NCBI RefSeq assembly: GCF_001577835.2
Contig: NC_029529.1
Span: 12,411,380-12,475,379, forward strand
Length of the DNA stretch: 64,000 bases
From: Coturnix japonica
Lineage: Eukaryota; Chordata; Aves; Galliformes; Phasianidae
Direction of reading: 5' to 3'
In this document: positions 1 to 11,699 of the stretch, piece by piece
How the letters are laid out: each line of letters begins with the position of its first letter
Position numbering within the stretch: the stretch's first letter is position 1
Translations under genes and position numbers: made by a program
Notes under the pieces: model-generated
Told to the model about the DNA's origin: nothing
What the model saw: the letters and a program-made list of their open reading frames with translations, nothing else
The model's database searches: none

Positions 1-3000
1 TAAATGGCCACCGAGCGTCAGTGAGGTGAGAAACCCTGGGCTGGCTTTACAGCATAGTTGTGCAAACTCAGCTCGTAGCTGAAGATGATCTAGAACCTTT
101 TGTCTCAGTATGAAATAGTGGAGTTCTCCCTTCTTCCTAAGGTGCTTTCTTTGTCATTCTGTATTGTAACAAAGCTGGACAGTACCTCTGGGCAGCTAGT
201 AAGTATGTTGGAAAGTGAGATTTTTGCCCTTGTGGAGCAGTCTGCAAATTCACACCCAACTTGTTGTGTGTGTTTTTGCAGTTTTGATTTCCAGAACTGG
301 AACAGAAGACTTGGAATAGGCTCTCCGTGTCTGGAGATATATGATATCGGACTGTTTACTTCAGTTTCCTTCGTTACCAGCTTTTGGAAATCTTTCGTTT
401 TGTACATAAATAATTAAATGATCAAGCAGAGGAAGATGAGTGCAACTCTCGACCAGTGCTTAGAGTGTTCATTGGAGAGATGAACTCTCCAGCTGCCCAT
501 CATGTGACTGCTAAGATTAATGTTCAGCCACTACCCACCATTAGTATGTTTGAAGGAATTCCTTGGGAGCTGGAAAGTGTTTTTATTTCATTAGGAGAAG
601 GAGATGGGATATGGGACTACAGATGGGGAGGAGAGGCTATTTCTTCCTTTGCTAATCCTGCTTATAGTTTTGTTTTGATTTTCTGCAAAACTTCAGAAAT
701 GAGGGATTTAACTTAAATGGCTTTGCTTTGGAAATGAAACACAATGTAAACTGCTGTATCAAAACAAGCTGCTTGATACATCTGTCAAGCATTAAATATT
801 TCTCACCTGAAGTTACTGTTGTGCAGCTCGGGAGAACAAGGGAATAATGCTGTGGTTGCTCAGTGACTCTCTGGGGATGTTTCTGAGTCTCTTCTCTTTT
901 CTCTGCAGCCCGTGAAGGACAGTGATCCACACTTCCATCACTTCCTGCTAAGCCAGACGGAGAAGGTGAGGATTTGGCAGACAGGATAATTCTGCTGATC
1001 GCTCTAGCTTGGCATCCTGCCCTTTGCTGGGATGAAGGTCTAATTACAAGGAGCATACATAACCAGCTCTGAAATTCTGCTCTTTGGGGCCTAGCAGCAA
1101 CGAAACTCCCGTGTGCAGTCTTGTCATTTGGTTACTTTCCAGCATTTAGGTTTAGAGTGGCTTGGCAGTGAAAACAACAATTAGATCAAGACATCAAAGA
1201 TTACCTTGCACCAGGATTTAGATTTGTTCTGTTAAATTCTGCTTATTGAATATGAAGGCTAGAAAATGATGTTTTACTAATTACAACCCTGTTCTTTGTT
1301 TGACAGCCATCCTTCCAATTTCTTCATCTGGATAAATTTGTTAATTAACTGAATATGGCAAGAAGATTGTCCCTGACCATGTAAAATGTAGCCAGCTTTA
1401 CAGTTAGAAGCCATGCAGGATTTTGTATTCAGCCTGTGAATGTCAGGAGGAAAAGAAGATAATGAATTAAATGAAAAATAGTGTATATCTGGTTGAGGAT
1501 CTGTGCAGAGACAGATTAAGAGCAGCTCAAAATAAGCAGCCTGAGCAAGAGCAGCCTTCAGCACACAGTTTGCTGTAAGCCGCATGCTGCCTTAGGTTAA
1601 CAGAAATGCTTTGCTTCAGCAGCTACGCTGACATAATGAGCACAGGCATGGTGTTCTACATCAGGCTGTAGAGATCTGTTTTCCTTGGTTCAGATGTGAG
1701 AGTGGGGATGTGCTGTATCCTTGATGCTGGAGTGCCTGCTGTGTGAACTACAGAAAGGATTTTGTAGTCCCTGTGTCAGAAAACAGACTGAATTGTGAGA
1801 GCGGGGTAGGAAGGGAAGAACTTAATATGTTACAATAGGGTTTTATTTTCTCTGGTTGAGGGAAGCCTGAGAGTTTTCCTGTGCTGCAGATGGTGTGTGG
1901 GTGAGCTGCCTGTTTTCTTTGTAGCGAGGATACGGTCTGTTTGCTCAGCAGAGCAAATCAGCACTGTCCTTCTCCTGAATGCTTTGTTTTATCCATACAG
2001 CCAACTGTCTGCTATCAAGCCATCACAAAGAAGCTGAAGGTTTGTGAAGAGGTGAGGCAGATCTTTGCTCTGATGGATTGTTCTGTATTGTCATAAGGGC
2101 TGGCAGTTCCTCCAGAGCTCTATGGTCTTTTTTTTTCCTTTAGGAAACGGGATCCACCTCCATCCAGGCAGCAGACAGCACGGCAGTCAATGGCAGTATC
2201 ACACCCACAGACAAAAAGTAAGATCTCCAACACACTTCAGCCATTTCCCTTCCTTTTTCTCCTTTCCATCTCACTCATGCAGCCATTATCCAGCTTGTCA
2301 CTGAGAATAAATAAACCTAACATTTCTCTCTAGACATCTCCTCTGTTCTTGTGTGAAACACTCGTTTGGGTGGAAGTGGGAGTCAGGCAGCTAAGATCAA
2401 AACAGGAGCTGTGCTGCAGAAGAGTTTAGAGCAAGGTCTGCCCTGGATGTTCTTGCATCTCAGTGCTTTCCTGCAGTTGCCCTTTTCCTGCAGGGCACGT
2501 TGCAGAACACGAAGCAGCAGTATTTCTGAATGCCATGTGAGGCAGGGCGATAAAAGGATATCTTTCTCCAGCGGTGCGTGGCAGTTGACTGGGGCTGTTT
2601 AATTGCTGAGCATGTAGAAGGCAAGCGGAAGAGGGAGGCTCCCAGCACAGGAGCTTTGCTATGCAACACGTGAGCTTTCTGGTTTCTTCTAACGTCGCCG
2701 TTCTCCTTTCTAGAGTGAGACGAGCCTCACTTGAGCTTCCTGTTTCACTCTGTAACTTCCGCTGTGCTCATTGCGCTCAGGCCGCGGCTCACTGTTTGCC
2801 TTTGGGGTCATTTCTCATGGGATATCAGTTCTCAGCTGTACTCGGGGAAGCAAAATAACAATGAAGCTGTTCAGGTAAAATAGTCTCTTAGGAAATGTGG
2901 CTCAGAGCCGGATTTGGAGAGAGAGGAAGTCTGTTTCAGAGCTCTGTAAGTAGGTGAACATAAAGCTGTTGAAGGAGCCTGTAGTGACGTGTGATCTGTC

Positions 3001-6000
3001 TGAATTAGTTTGCTTTGACAAAAAAGTTGGCTGGGGAAGTGCAGGTCACTTGAGAAAGCCACAGTGCAACTGTAGTCTGGTTAGTTATGAAGAATTGCCT
3101 TTTGGGGATTGTGAGGCTGAGGTTACATCAGGCATGTGAGTGAACGAGTCAGTTTCCTACTGAAACTGTGGTTGGGTGTTAAGCTGTAGCTGCAGCAGTG
3201 ACTGCCAAAGAGTTCCAATGACAGGTAATTACAGAGATGAGACTTGTTAGTTTATCATCTTTTTCTTGAAATGAGGAGAGCAAAACTCTCCCCATCTTAG
3301 GAGAGGAAAGGCAGCAGTTATCTGGGATTGTCATTTGTGTTGACCTGTACAGGACTTCCATTTCTTTGTCAAGTTGCAGCTGTGGAGAGATGTTAGGAGA
3401 GCACAAGAGCAGCAAATTTAATCGAAAGCAAACTAATGGAAAAACCAACAGTCCCTCAACCTTTAGCATTTAATTACTCTTCTGAAGCAGATTTAAGTCT
3501 TACTAGAGGAAATTGATAGTGATGTTTAGTATGCAAAACAGACGCTAGCTTGCTGTTAAAGCACAGTGTCTCCCCAGTTTGGAAGTCCTGTTCTGGCTGT
3601 GGCTGAGTTGTAGTCTGGTTTTTGCTGGTTGAGCTCCAGGTTTTGCCATTGATGGCTTCCAGGATCAAGGGGAGCTGACAACAACTGCTTATCTGTTACA
3701 TAATCCTTTCCCTGCATTAATGCTTCTCTCTTCCCATCAGGATAGGATTTCTGGGACTTGGTCTGATGGGAAGTGGCATTGTCTCCAACTTGCTGAAGAT
3801 GGGTCATACTGTCACTGTCTGGAACCGGACTGCTGAGAAGGTAAGCGTGTACCTTAGGTATAGGTAGTGCTTTCCTTGTTTAAACATTTTTCTACTACCT
3901 CTAGTCACCAGTCAGTGGTGCCTGGGAGAGGACGCTCTAGAAACACAGATATGTTTGCCACACTGTTTTACTATTCTTTCCTGAGTGCTTGTGAGTGGCC
4001 ACTTCATACTAGAAGCTGTGAACAGTCCCCACCACATTGTTGTTTTGATATTAAAAGTTGCAGCTTTGTGTCCCTGTTGAGGACTGTGACATAAAGCTCT
4101 TCCAGGGCATACTGCTGATTCAAATAGCAAGTCACTGTGTTTTGGAGCTTGACAAAAGGACTATGTGCTGGGAGGTTGATCCCAGGAGTGGTGTGGTGAG
4201 ATGCTCTGCTTTGACCGCAGCTTCATCTACGCATCCATTGTGCTGTTTGCAGTAGGTGAAGATTCCGTGGCAAATGTGCTGTGTCATGAAATGAAACCAG
4301 GTTAAGAATGTTCCTTTTCAGAGTTGAAATTGAGCTAAATGGCTACGCAGTTATATCCTAGCTACTAGAAGACATGCATGCATCAATTATATTGTGAAAT
4401 AGCATAAGGCAGGTAGGGTTCTGTGGCTACTGGGTTTAAAGGATGTTTTCTAATTACAAAACATGGGGATAGCGTGGGAAGGAATTAAGAATTTGAAACA
4501 GCAGCCCTTTAAAAAGCCTGTGTCAGTCTCAGCTGCACAAATCCTGTTTACTGTTCAGCAGCACCTTTTGCACTGTTTACCAGGTGTTTCTTTTTTGCAG
4601 CCATCTCCCCTAAAAACTGCAGCATTCAGTCTCTTAGAATTTTTCACCTAAGCCTTCTCTCTTGTGCCTTGTTTTGAAGCTCTTCTCTTGAGGGTTCAGA
4701 AAACCTGCAGAGGAGCCCCTTGGGCGTAGGAAGCGAACCTACAAAACCCAGCCCAGTTACTAAATAATTCATACACTTGACTCATGTTGGGTCTGGCAGT
4801 AAAGTTTGTTTAATCAAAATTCTAGAGATCCCATTTGGTTTCTACTTAATTTTACTTACATTTCAATTTGTGACTTTTGCAGTGTGATTTGTTCATCCAG
4901 GAAGGGGCAAGGCTGGGAAGAACCCCTGCTGAAGTGGTCTCCACCTGTGACATCACCTTTGCCTGTGTATCAGATCCAAAAGCAGCAAAGGATGTAAGGA
5001 TTAGCTCTTGTTCTTCCTCCACCACTGAGTGCTAGTTCTGATTCCTACTGATGAAGGTAGCCTGGGTTATTGTAGGTGCTGGACAGGACAGATAGGTAAA
5101 GTTGTTTCCCAGCAAAGTCATACTCACCTCCCAGAAAGTCATACTCTACCCCCAGAAATATAATCCATAGGGATTGGGTTTTGATATCGTTTTATGCACT
5201 ACCACTGCAGTGTCAGACTTTCTTGGACTTGGAGGGTTTGGGTTTCTTTGCAGACACCCTATTGCTTTACCGCTCTTCTGTTCCTCACAGCTGGTGCTTG
5301 GTCCGAGTGGAGTGTTACAGGGGATTCGACCAGGGAAGTGTTATGTGGATATGTCCACTGTGGATGCAGATACAGTCACAGAATTGGCCCAGGTAATCAC
5401 ATTAGCTGATCCTCTAACACTTGTGACTCAGCAGCAGTACTGCAATACTTGTTCTGGGCTTTAAACTGTTGATGATACAGGTGTTTTGTTAGACTTCTTA
5501 GCTTGTGCTAGAGGAGACTCAAGTCTCAAGCAGAAGAGACAGAATGAATTGTCACATCTTGACCAGTGAACAGAGCTGGGTAAGATGTACTCTGACTATT
5601 GTGGCAAAGTCTGTAGGTTTGTCAGGGCTGTCAGGTGGTGCCAATGCAAACTGCCTGAGTCTTTTACCCTATGGAAGTATTTACTTGGTATAGTATAGAA
5701 CCGGTACGGATTTGGTATTTGGTAGTAAACTGGAGGAGGAACACTATCTGGATGTGTAAGTGTTCTTAAACTGATAACATATATAATCTTATTTTAAGTG
5801 CCCTGGCTATGGGGAAAAGAGTGCCTTCAGATTTCACTCTGTAGAAATTTTTACGGGGAGAATTGATGTGATTTGATTTACTTCTGGCACGGCATTTTTT
5901 GATTTCTTCTTTGACACCTTGGTTGTTATCCTCAGCCCTTAAATGAGTGTGTGTTACTGCAGGAAGAAGGGCAGGTAGCATTGGTGAAGTTTTAAGCAGA

Positions 6001-8301
6001 GATGATGCAGTAGTGCATAACACAGAAATCTGTAAGATGCATAGTCACATACCAGTAAATGTCCGGCCAAAGAGCTGTGCTGGAGGCCTTTCATCTTTGG
6101 GGAGGGGTTAAATACAAAGTAAATAATCTGAGAGTGCTGTTCCTTGTGAAAACCTTCAGGCCTGTTTCTTCGCCGTTTCAGGGTGCCATGGCAGAAGCAC
6201 AATAAGCTCAGCTGCTGAAAGTATTTACCATTAAGATAAGAAGCATTGCTGAGAATGAAGGCAACTTTTGTGCTCAGGCACGCCTTTCAGGGTGTCATGC
6301 ATCATGTTGGCTGTATTACAGTGCTTCCCTCTCCTGTTTTTGTGCCTTAGCTGTTTGTGCTTTAAAATTCTGTCCTCAGACAGCGCTCTTGCTGTGCTGC
6401 CTATTCAGGATCAATGCCTGCTGTTTGTGCACTGCTAACCAGAGATACTGTTCTTCCAGGTGATAGTGTCCCGGGGTGGTCGCTTTTTGGAAGCACCAGT
6501 CTCAGGAAATCAGCAGCTATCAAATGATGGGATGCTTGTGATCCTGGCAGCTGGTGACAGGGGTTTATATGAGGACTGCAGTAGCTGTTTCCAAGCGATG
6601 GGGAAGACCTCTTTTTTTCTAGGTAACTGAAACACTGAGGGCCTGATAGCAGATTCTTATTCAGTGCGAGGACTGGGCTATTGAGGAAGGAGTCTGAGAG
6701 GCATGTGCATCATCATCTTTGTAGGCTGTTGGCAACAGGGATTGGCTGTTTTCTGTCTCTATCGGCACTATGGGAAACCAGCCTGCTCCCCTGGAATTCT
6801 GCCATTTTCAGAGCCTTCAGACTTAAGTTTTCTTTTTTGAACGTTGTCTCATTTTGGAGAATCTGTGGTGCTTTTTATTTTTAAATGATACTTTAATTTC
6901 TCTCATTGTTTGAGTGCATGGGAAACAGATAAGTTTTCCAAAGCCTGTAAGGGGAAGGGACAGATGTAAAGTGTTTGGGATCAGTGTGGGAAGCGTAGCA
7001 GTGTTAATACCGTGTGGGGTGGGGGAGCAATCCTGCTGCATCTGTTCTGGAGGAATGTTCAGTGCTGTATTTTGTTTCCAGGTGAAGTAGGTAATGCTGC
7101 CAAGATGATGCTGATTGTGAACATGGTCCAAGGCAGCTTCATGGCTACAATAGCAGAAGGACTGACTTTGGCTCAAGTGACTGGTCAGTCCCAGCAGACC
7201 CTTCTGGATATCCTCAATCAGGGACAACTTGCCAGCATCTTCCTGGACCAGAAGTGCCAAAGTAAAGTTCTCTTACAGTGTTTTATTATAGAACGTTTGT
7301 CGCTATCTGTCAACATTTCAGTTAACAATGGAAGGAAGGGAATCATCCCAACTTCATCAGCGTGGGATTCTGGTTGCTTTAAGCATTCTGTAGATGAAGA
7401 GCTGAGTTCTGTTCATTAGCCTTTATAGACAGAGACCCTGAGAATACATCTCAAGCTCTGCATTGTCTGCAGCCTGCTTAGGTCTTGAGTTGACAATGAT
7501 GATTTCATTGGGATGGGGTAATAAGTGAAATGGAGGGCAACTGCTTTGTCAGTGGGCAGAAGTGATATTATTTGCTGTGGTGGGATGAGGACACAAAGCA
7601 GAGAAGCAGAAGGTGCTAAAAGCAGTGTGCCTGGTGATCACCATGTGGGAAAGGGAAGTTTGATGCTGAATTGCATGGCCTTGCAGTGTGATAGGCTTGG
7701 TTTACTTTTGTCGTGCTTATTTTTTGCATGCATTCCTCTCAACAGATATCTTGCAAGGAAACTTTAAACCTGATTTTTACCTGAAATACATTCAGAAGGA
7801 TCTTAGATTAGCTATTGCACTGGGTGATTCTGTCAACCATCCAACTCCTATGGCAGCTGCTGCCAACGAGGTGAGAGTTCAGATGTGTGTGTTACTCAGT
7901 GTTTCTTCAGCAGGTGGAGTTAGAGCTGTTTGTCACCAAGGGAGAAAATCTGAGAGTTATGTGCTGAGACAAAGGAACAGCAATTGGAATATATTCTGAG
8001 TAGGATGGAATTTAATTTCATTTGATGGTAGAAGCTCTTATAGTATCACATCAATGAAAACAAGTGACCTAAACAAAACCCGGAGTGTTCTGACTTGAGC
8101 TGCTGTAGTTACTTGAAGCACTGTGCAGTTTTCTGGTTTATAGTGATCAGGAAAGTAGTTTTTCTGCCTTGGGAAAGGCTTCTCACAAGGGCAGGCACTG
8201 ATCCTTTTCTAATTTCTCTTCTCTAGGTCTATAAACGAGCAAAAGCGTTGGACCAATCAGACAACGACATGTCTGCAGTGTACAGGGCCTACATCCACTA
8301 G
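1..8301 (+). CDS. GLYR1: GLYR1 (NPAC/NP60), 3' part, 11 exons, 5' end outside window
   Basis: This is a nucleosome-binding cofactor of the LSD2/KDM1B demethylase, built from an N-terminal PWWP domain and a C-terminal beta-hydroxyacid-dehydrogenase fold. Only the last 353 residues are here; the PWWP part lies to the left. Exons: 1-25 (partial), 909-965, 2001-2051, 2144-2217, 3741-3840, 4883-4993, 5291-5392, 6460-6622, 7082-7261, 7746-7870, 8227-8301. All are bounded by AG/GT and the frame stays open to TAG at 8299-8301. The visible sequence starts KWPPSVSE then [13 protein letters not shown] Rossmann NAD-binding motif GLGLMGSGI follows in the exon at 3741, and the protein ends VYRAYIH. In [15 protein letters not shown] (exon at 7082) the position of the catalytic Lys of true dehydrogenases is Met, the known family trait, so enzymatic activity is not expected. 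The match to the human protein is near-identical by eye. ROGDI follows on the same strand, as in other vertebrates. Confidence 0.97.
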
Positions 8302-10540
8302 GCTGCACCATTCTTACTGTTAATACTATGATTATTGATTAATATTATTATGATACTGGGTTTTAACTCTGGACCAGTCCATCTCTGTCTCTCCATTTCC
8401 TTTTATACACAGACTTTGAGCTCTGCCATGGAGGCAGCTGCTGCGGTCAGCCTTCCCCTGGTGGCAGAAGGGGGGGAGGAGGGGGCTCGGATTGTTGCAG
8501 TCTAATTAGAAAATCCATGCCATGCACTGACAGTCATGGAACAGAACAGTGGCGGCTTGTTCAGAAGCTCTGAGGCAACTCTGCCAGAAATCTGCTGCTT
8601 GGCTGCTTTTATTTTCTTCTTTGTATGCTTGTCCAAGATGCTGTTTCTAACGATCCCCTTTCTCCTTTGCTGTGAAATAATGCGTGTGTTGGACTTCTTG
8701 CACCAAGGGGACAGGTCACATACATCCCATCTACCTGTGAATATCTGTAAAGTCCTTGGTCCCAAGTAAGGTGAGGAGCACTCCTGTTTATCACCCACTG
8801 TTTGAGAACAAAGCACCTCCCGTGGAGGGGAATGACAGTTCCAGAAGGTAACGGGGTTGCATGCAACACTGTCTTGATTCTGTTTCTTTTTAAGCTTCCA
8901 CCTCCCCAGCACCTTGATGGAGGAATTCCTCAGTTTGTTGAGAACAGCTTGCATCCATGTCTTCCCCTGCCCAGACAGCTCTAGCATAGGGAACACAGAC
9001 CTTACTGAAAATGGGAGAATACCAGTGTAAGCATGGCCTCCTAAAAGGCTGATGGCAGCTGCCCGCCCCACTGACAGCATGGGAGCTTCACAGACTTGCA
9101 TAAAAAGCTGCAAAAGAGACATTTAGCTTAGAACTTAGCCAGAGTTGTTTAATTTGGTGAAGGAACAAACTGTAGGGCGCTGCTCCTGGCCTTGGTTTGT
9201 GTCACTTTACTGTTTGCTTTCCTTTTTATTTTCTTTTTTTTACCCCAAGAGTCAATAATTACAAAGGCGCCTTGGACTGTAGCGGTGTCACAAGCAGAGG
9301 GATGAGTCTGAGAGGTGTGAGAGGAATGACCGTGGTGCCAAGAGATGGCGGATCCTGAGCTCCTTCCCCTGCTATCTCTGGCCTTTGCATGGTCATTTTA
9401 TCTGTTAACCTGACTGCCCATCTGCAAAGGTGGGTGAGAATTACCTACCTCACAGGGATATCTTGTGTAACCATTAGTGATCTTGATACGTGTTGGCTTT
9501 TCTGTAAGTATTCTTAGTGTTACTGCTCAGAGTACAACGTGGGCACAGCATGAGAATATTCCCTGTACTTGTGACTCTGCTTGTGGCTGGGTATCAGCTT
9601 CTGGGAAGGCTGGTGGATGTAATGGGAGGTTAATGCTGCTGAGCTGTAGTCTAAACACGTGGGACTTGAACTGCAGAGGCCAAAGCTGAAGAGCAGAGCT
9701 GATCTCTGTTGGTAGCAGAGCAAAGGACGCCTGTCTGTAAAAAAACAAGAGATGCACAGAGCGTGTTGTTGATTTTAACCTTTTGGTGTAGCCTTTTAGG
9801 AGGATTCTTCCATTTTAGATTTGCGAGTTAGTAAAATGCCAGTAAGAAATGTTATTAGTCAGAGTTGCTGCTCGGTGGCACAATCTCTTCCCTTCAGCTG
9901 GGATTACAAAAGGAAAGAAAGCAAATGAAAATCAGGCTGTGCTGCTCCGAGTCCTTGAGCTCTGCCCCCTCACCCTCTTGTTTTTCTGGGAGCTCAGTGG
10001 TTATTTATGAGCATTTTCCTGTGGTTTAGGATCTGTCACCAATTCTGTCTGCAGCGAGTGTTTGTGGTTCGGGGCACCTTATTAAGAAACAGAGGGAGTT
10101 CTCAGATGCTCATAGTGAGACGTGACATGGAACATCTAATGCTGTCAGTGTTACTTGGGTGATGTTTCACCCGCTGCAGTCGCTGTTCTTTGTGGGCTGA
10201 TGCTGTGCTGCACTTTGTGTCCTGTGGCAGCAGCTCCTGATAGATCAGTGAGGCATTTCTGTGCCCGTTTGGCAGTGGTATCGCTGAGCAGTATTAGTTA
10301 CACATATGTGTTTCTTCGACAATACAGCTGTCATCCTGCATGTAGATATTCCTATTAAAGGCACATAGAAGACCCTCACGTTTCCCATCTCAGAGAGCTC
10401 AGCTGTCAGCAGTCCTCAATTGAACACACTGCAGATGGAAGTCGCGTACTGAGGGTGTCTGTGGATAGTTGTGTGTTGGGGGCAGGGGCTGGGACCGCGT
10501 GTCTTGTAGCTGGAGGAGTGTGTAGGAAATAAGGGAACGG
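8302..10540. other. GLYR1 3' UTR and GLYR1-ROGDI intergenic stretch
   Basis: This stretch starts directly after the GLYR1 stop and must include its 3' UTR. I did not notice a canonical AATAAA between the stop and 10540. An ATTAAA at 10354-10359 is the best weak candidate for a distal polyadenylation signal. A G-rich run lies at about 8470-8487. I see no second gene; the long antisense open frame here has no recognisable protein similarity. Confidence 0.5.
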
Positions 10541-10938
10541 GAGGAGCCGTCCCGGGCCCGCTGAGCACAGAACCGTGCCGGGTCGGTACAGCGGAGTAGA
10601 TTGAACATGGGTCTGAATGGAGCCGTCAGGGATCGCCTTCCTTTGAGTCCGCGGTGCCTCCGATAACGGGCAGCGCAGGAGGAGCCTCAGGGGTGGTGAC
10701 ATGGTGACATCCATGGCCGGGTGAGCTCGGAGCTGCTGCCGGGCGCTGTCAGCGCTGCCGAACGGCTTTGAGTGTGTGGGGAGGAGGGAGCGCTGTGCTG
10801 TGCTGTGCTGGGCGGGCTGTGCAGCTGCTTTGGGGCCGGCAGTGTCACACTCAGCTCCGTTCTTTGTGCTCGGGCTCCGTTTGTTCCAGGCCTGAACCCC
10901 GCGTGGGGGAGCAGCGGGTTGGGGCGCTGGGATAGAAC

Positions 10939-11016
10939 TGGTGGTGATTGATTGACAGGTCTGGCGGTGATTGACAGGTCTGGCGGTGATTGACAGGTCT
11001 GGCGGTGATTGACAGC
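10939..11016. repeat. 19-bp tandem repeat, about 4 copies
   Basis: The unit TGGCGGTGATTGACAGGTC is repeated at 10962, 10981 and 11000 almost without change. A longer variant copy precedes it from 10939. It lies in the upstream part of the CpG island. The near-identity of the copies suggests a recent, probably length-variable, array. Confidence 0.85.
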
Positions 11017-11356
11017 CCCGTCGCCCCGCACTGTCCATTCTCCCATTCCTCGCTGTCCCGTTGTTGCCCATCCCGTTGTCCGCTCCGTTCCCGTTATTCC
11101 GGCCGTTCCCGTTATTCCGGCCGTTCCTTCCCCACCGGCTCCTCCCGTTAATTAAGGTTGTGAATGTTTTATTTTTTTCGCCTCGTTTTTAATGAACGTT
11201 TGTCCTTCGGAATTAGGGTTGTGTGCAGATGTTTCAATGGCAAAACAAAAGGTTTTTTTTGTGCAATTAACGAAGCTACTGGCAAAAGGAATAAAACGTT
11301 TCTTGGTAACACGACGCTGTTGTGGCCGTTTCTGCAGCCGGTTCGTTGCGGTTCGG

Positions 11357-11426
11357 CCGCCATGACAGACATCCGCCATGACAGACACCCGCCATGACAC
11401 AACATCCGCCATGACACCCGCCATGA
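11357..11426. repeat. Five repeated CCGCCATGA motifs (YY1-like)
   Basis: The 9-mer CCGCCATGA occurs at 11357, 11373, 11389, 11406 and 11418, at steps of 16, 16, 17 and 12 bp. The core CCGCCAT matches the established binding core of the factor YY1. The copies differ only in short linkers (ACAGACAT, ACAGACAC and similar), so this is a tandem repeat as well as a possible factor cluster. Each ATG in it is also an upstream AUG if transcription starts this far out. Confidence 0.75.
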
Positions 11427-11490
11427 TGCCCCCCCCCCGCCCCGCACGCGTCACCGCCGCGCCTCGGCCCAGAGGGCGGGACTAAAAGGC

Positions 11491-11699
11491 AGCCAATAAG
11501 GGAGGGAAGGGGCGGGGCTGGGCGCGTGCTCCAAGCCAATAGGAAAGGGAGGGAGCGAGGTTCTCTGCAGGCTGTAGCCAATAGGGAGTGTGGGGAGGGG
11601 GCTGGATGCAGAGCAACGGCCAATAGAGGAGGGCGGGGGCGGGGCTTGCGGTTTGATAGACAACCAATAGGGGCGGCTGGGGGCGGGGCTGGTGGCAAG
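11491..11699 (+). promoter_or_regulatory. ROGDI core promoter with five phased CCAAT boxes and GC boxes
   Basis: CCAAT boxes on the + strand lie at 11493, 11536, 11578, 11620 and 11664, at steps of 43, 42, 42 and 44 bp. Most are followed by purine-rich GGGAGGG or GGGGCGGGGC (Sp1-type) sequence. The last box is 32 bp before the ATG, so transcription probably starts within or just after the array. CCAAT in this setting is the established target of NF-Y. The ATG itself sits in AAGATGGCGGC (11697-11707), a YY1-type initiator element. Confidence 0.75.

Noticed and set aside
8502-9122. 206-codon open frame antisense to the GLYR1 3' flank
   Set aside because: No recognisable family, low-complexity basic stretches, and it overlaps the expected GLYR1 3' UTR on the opposite strand; most likely chance.
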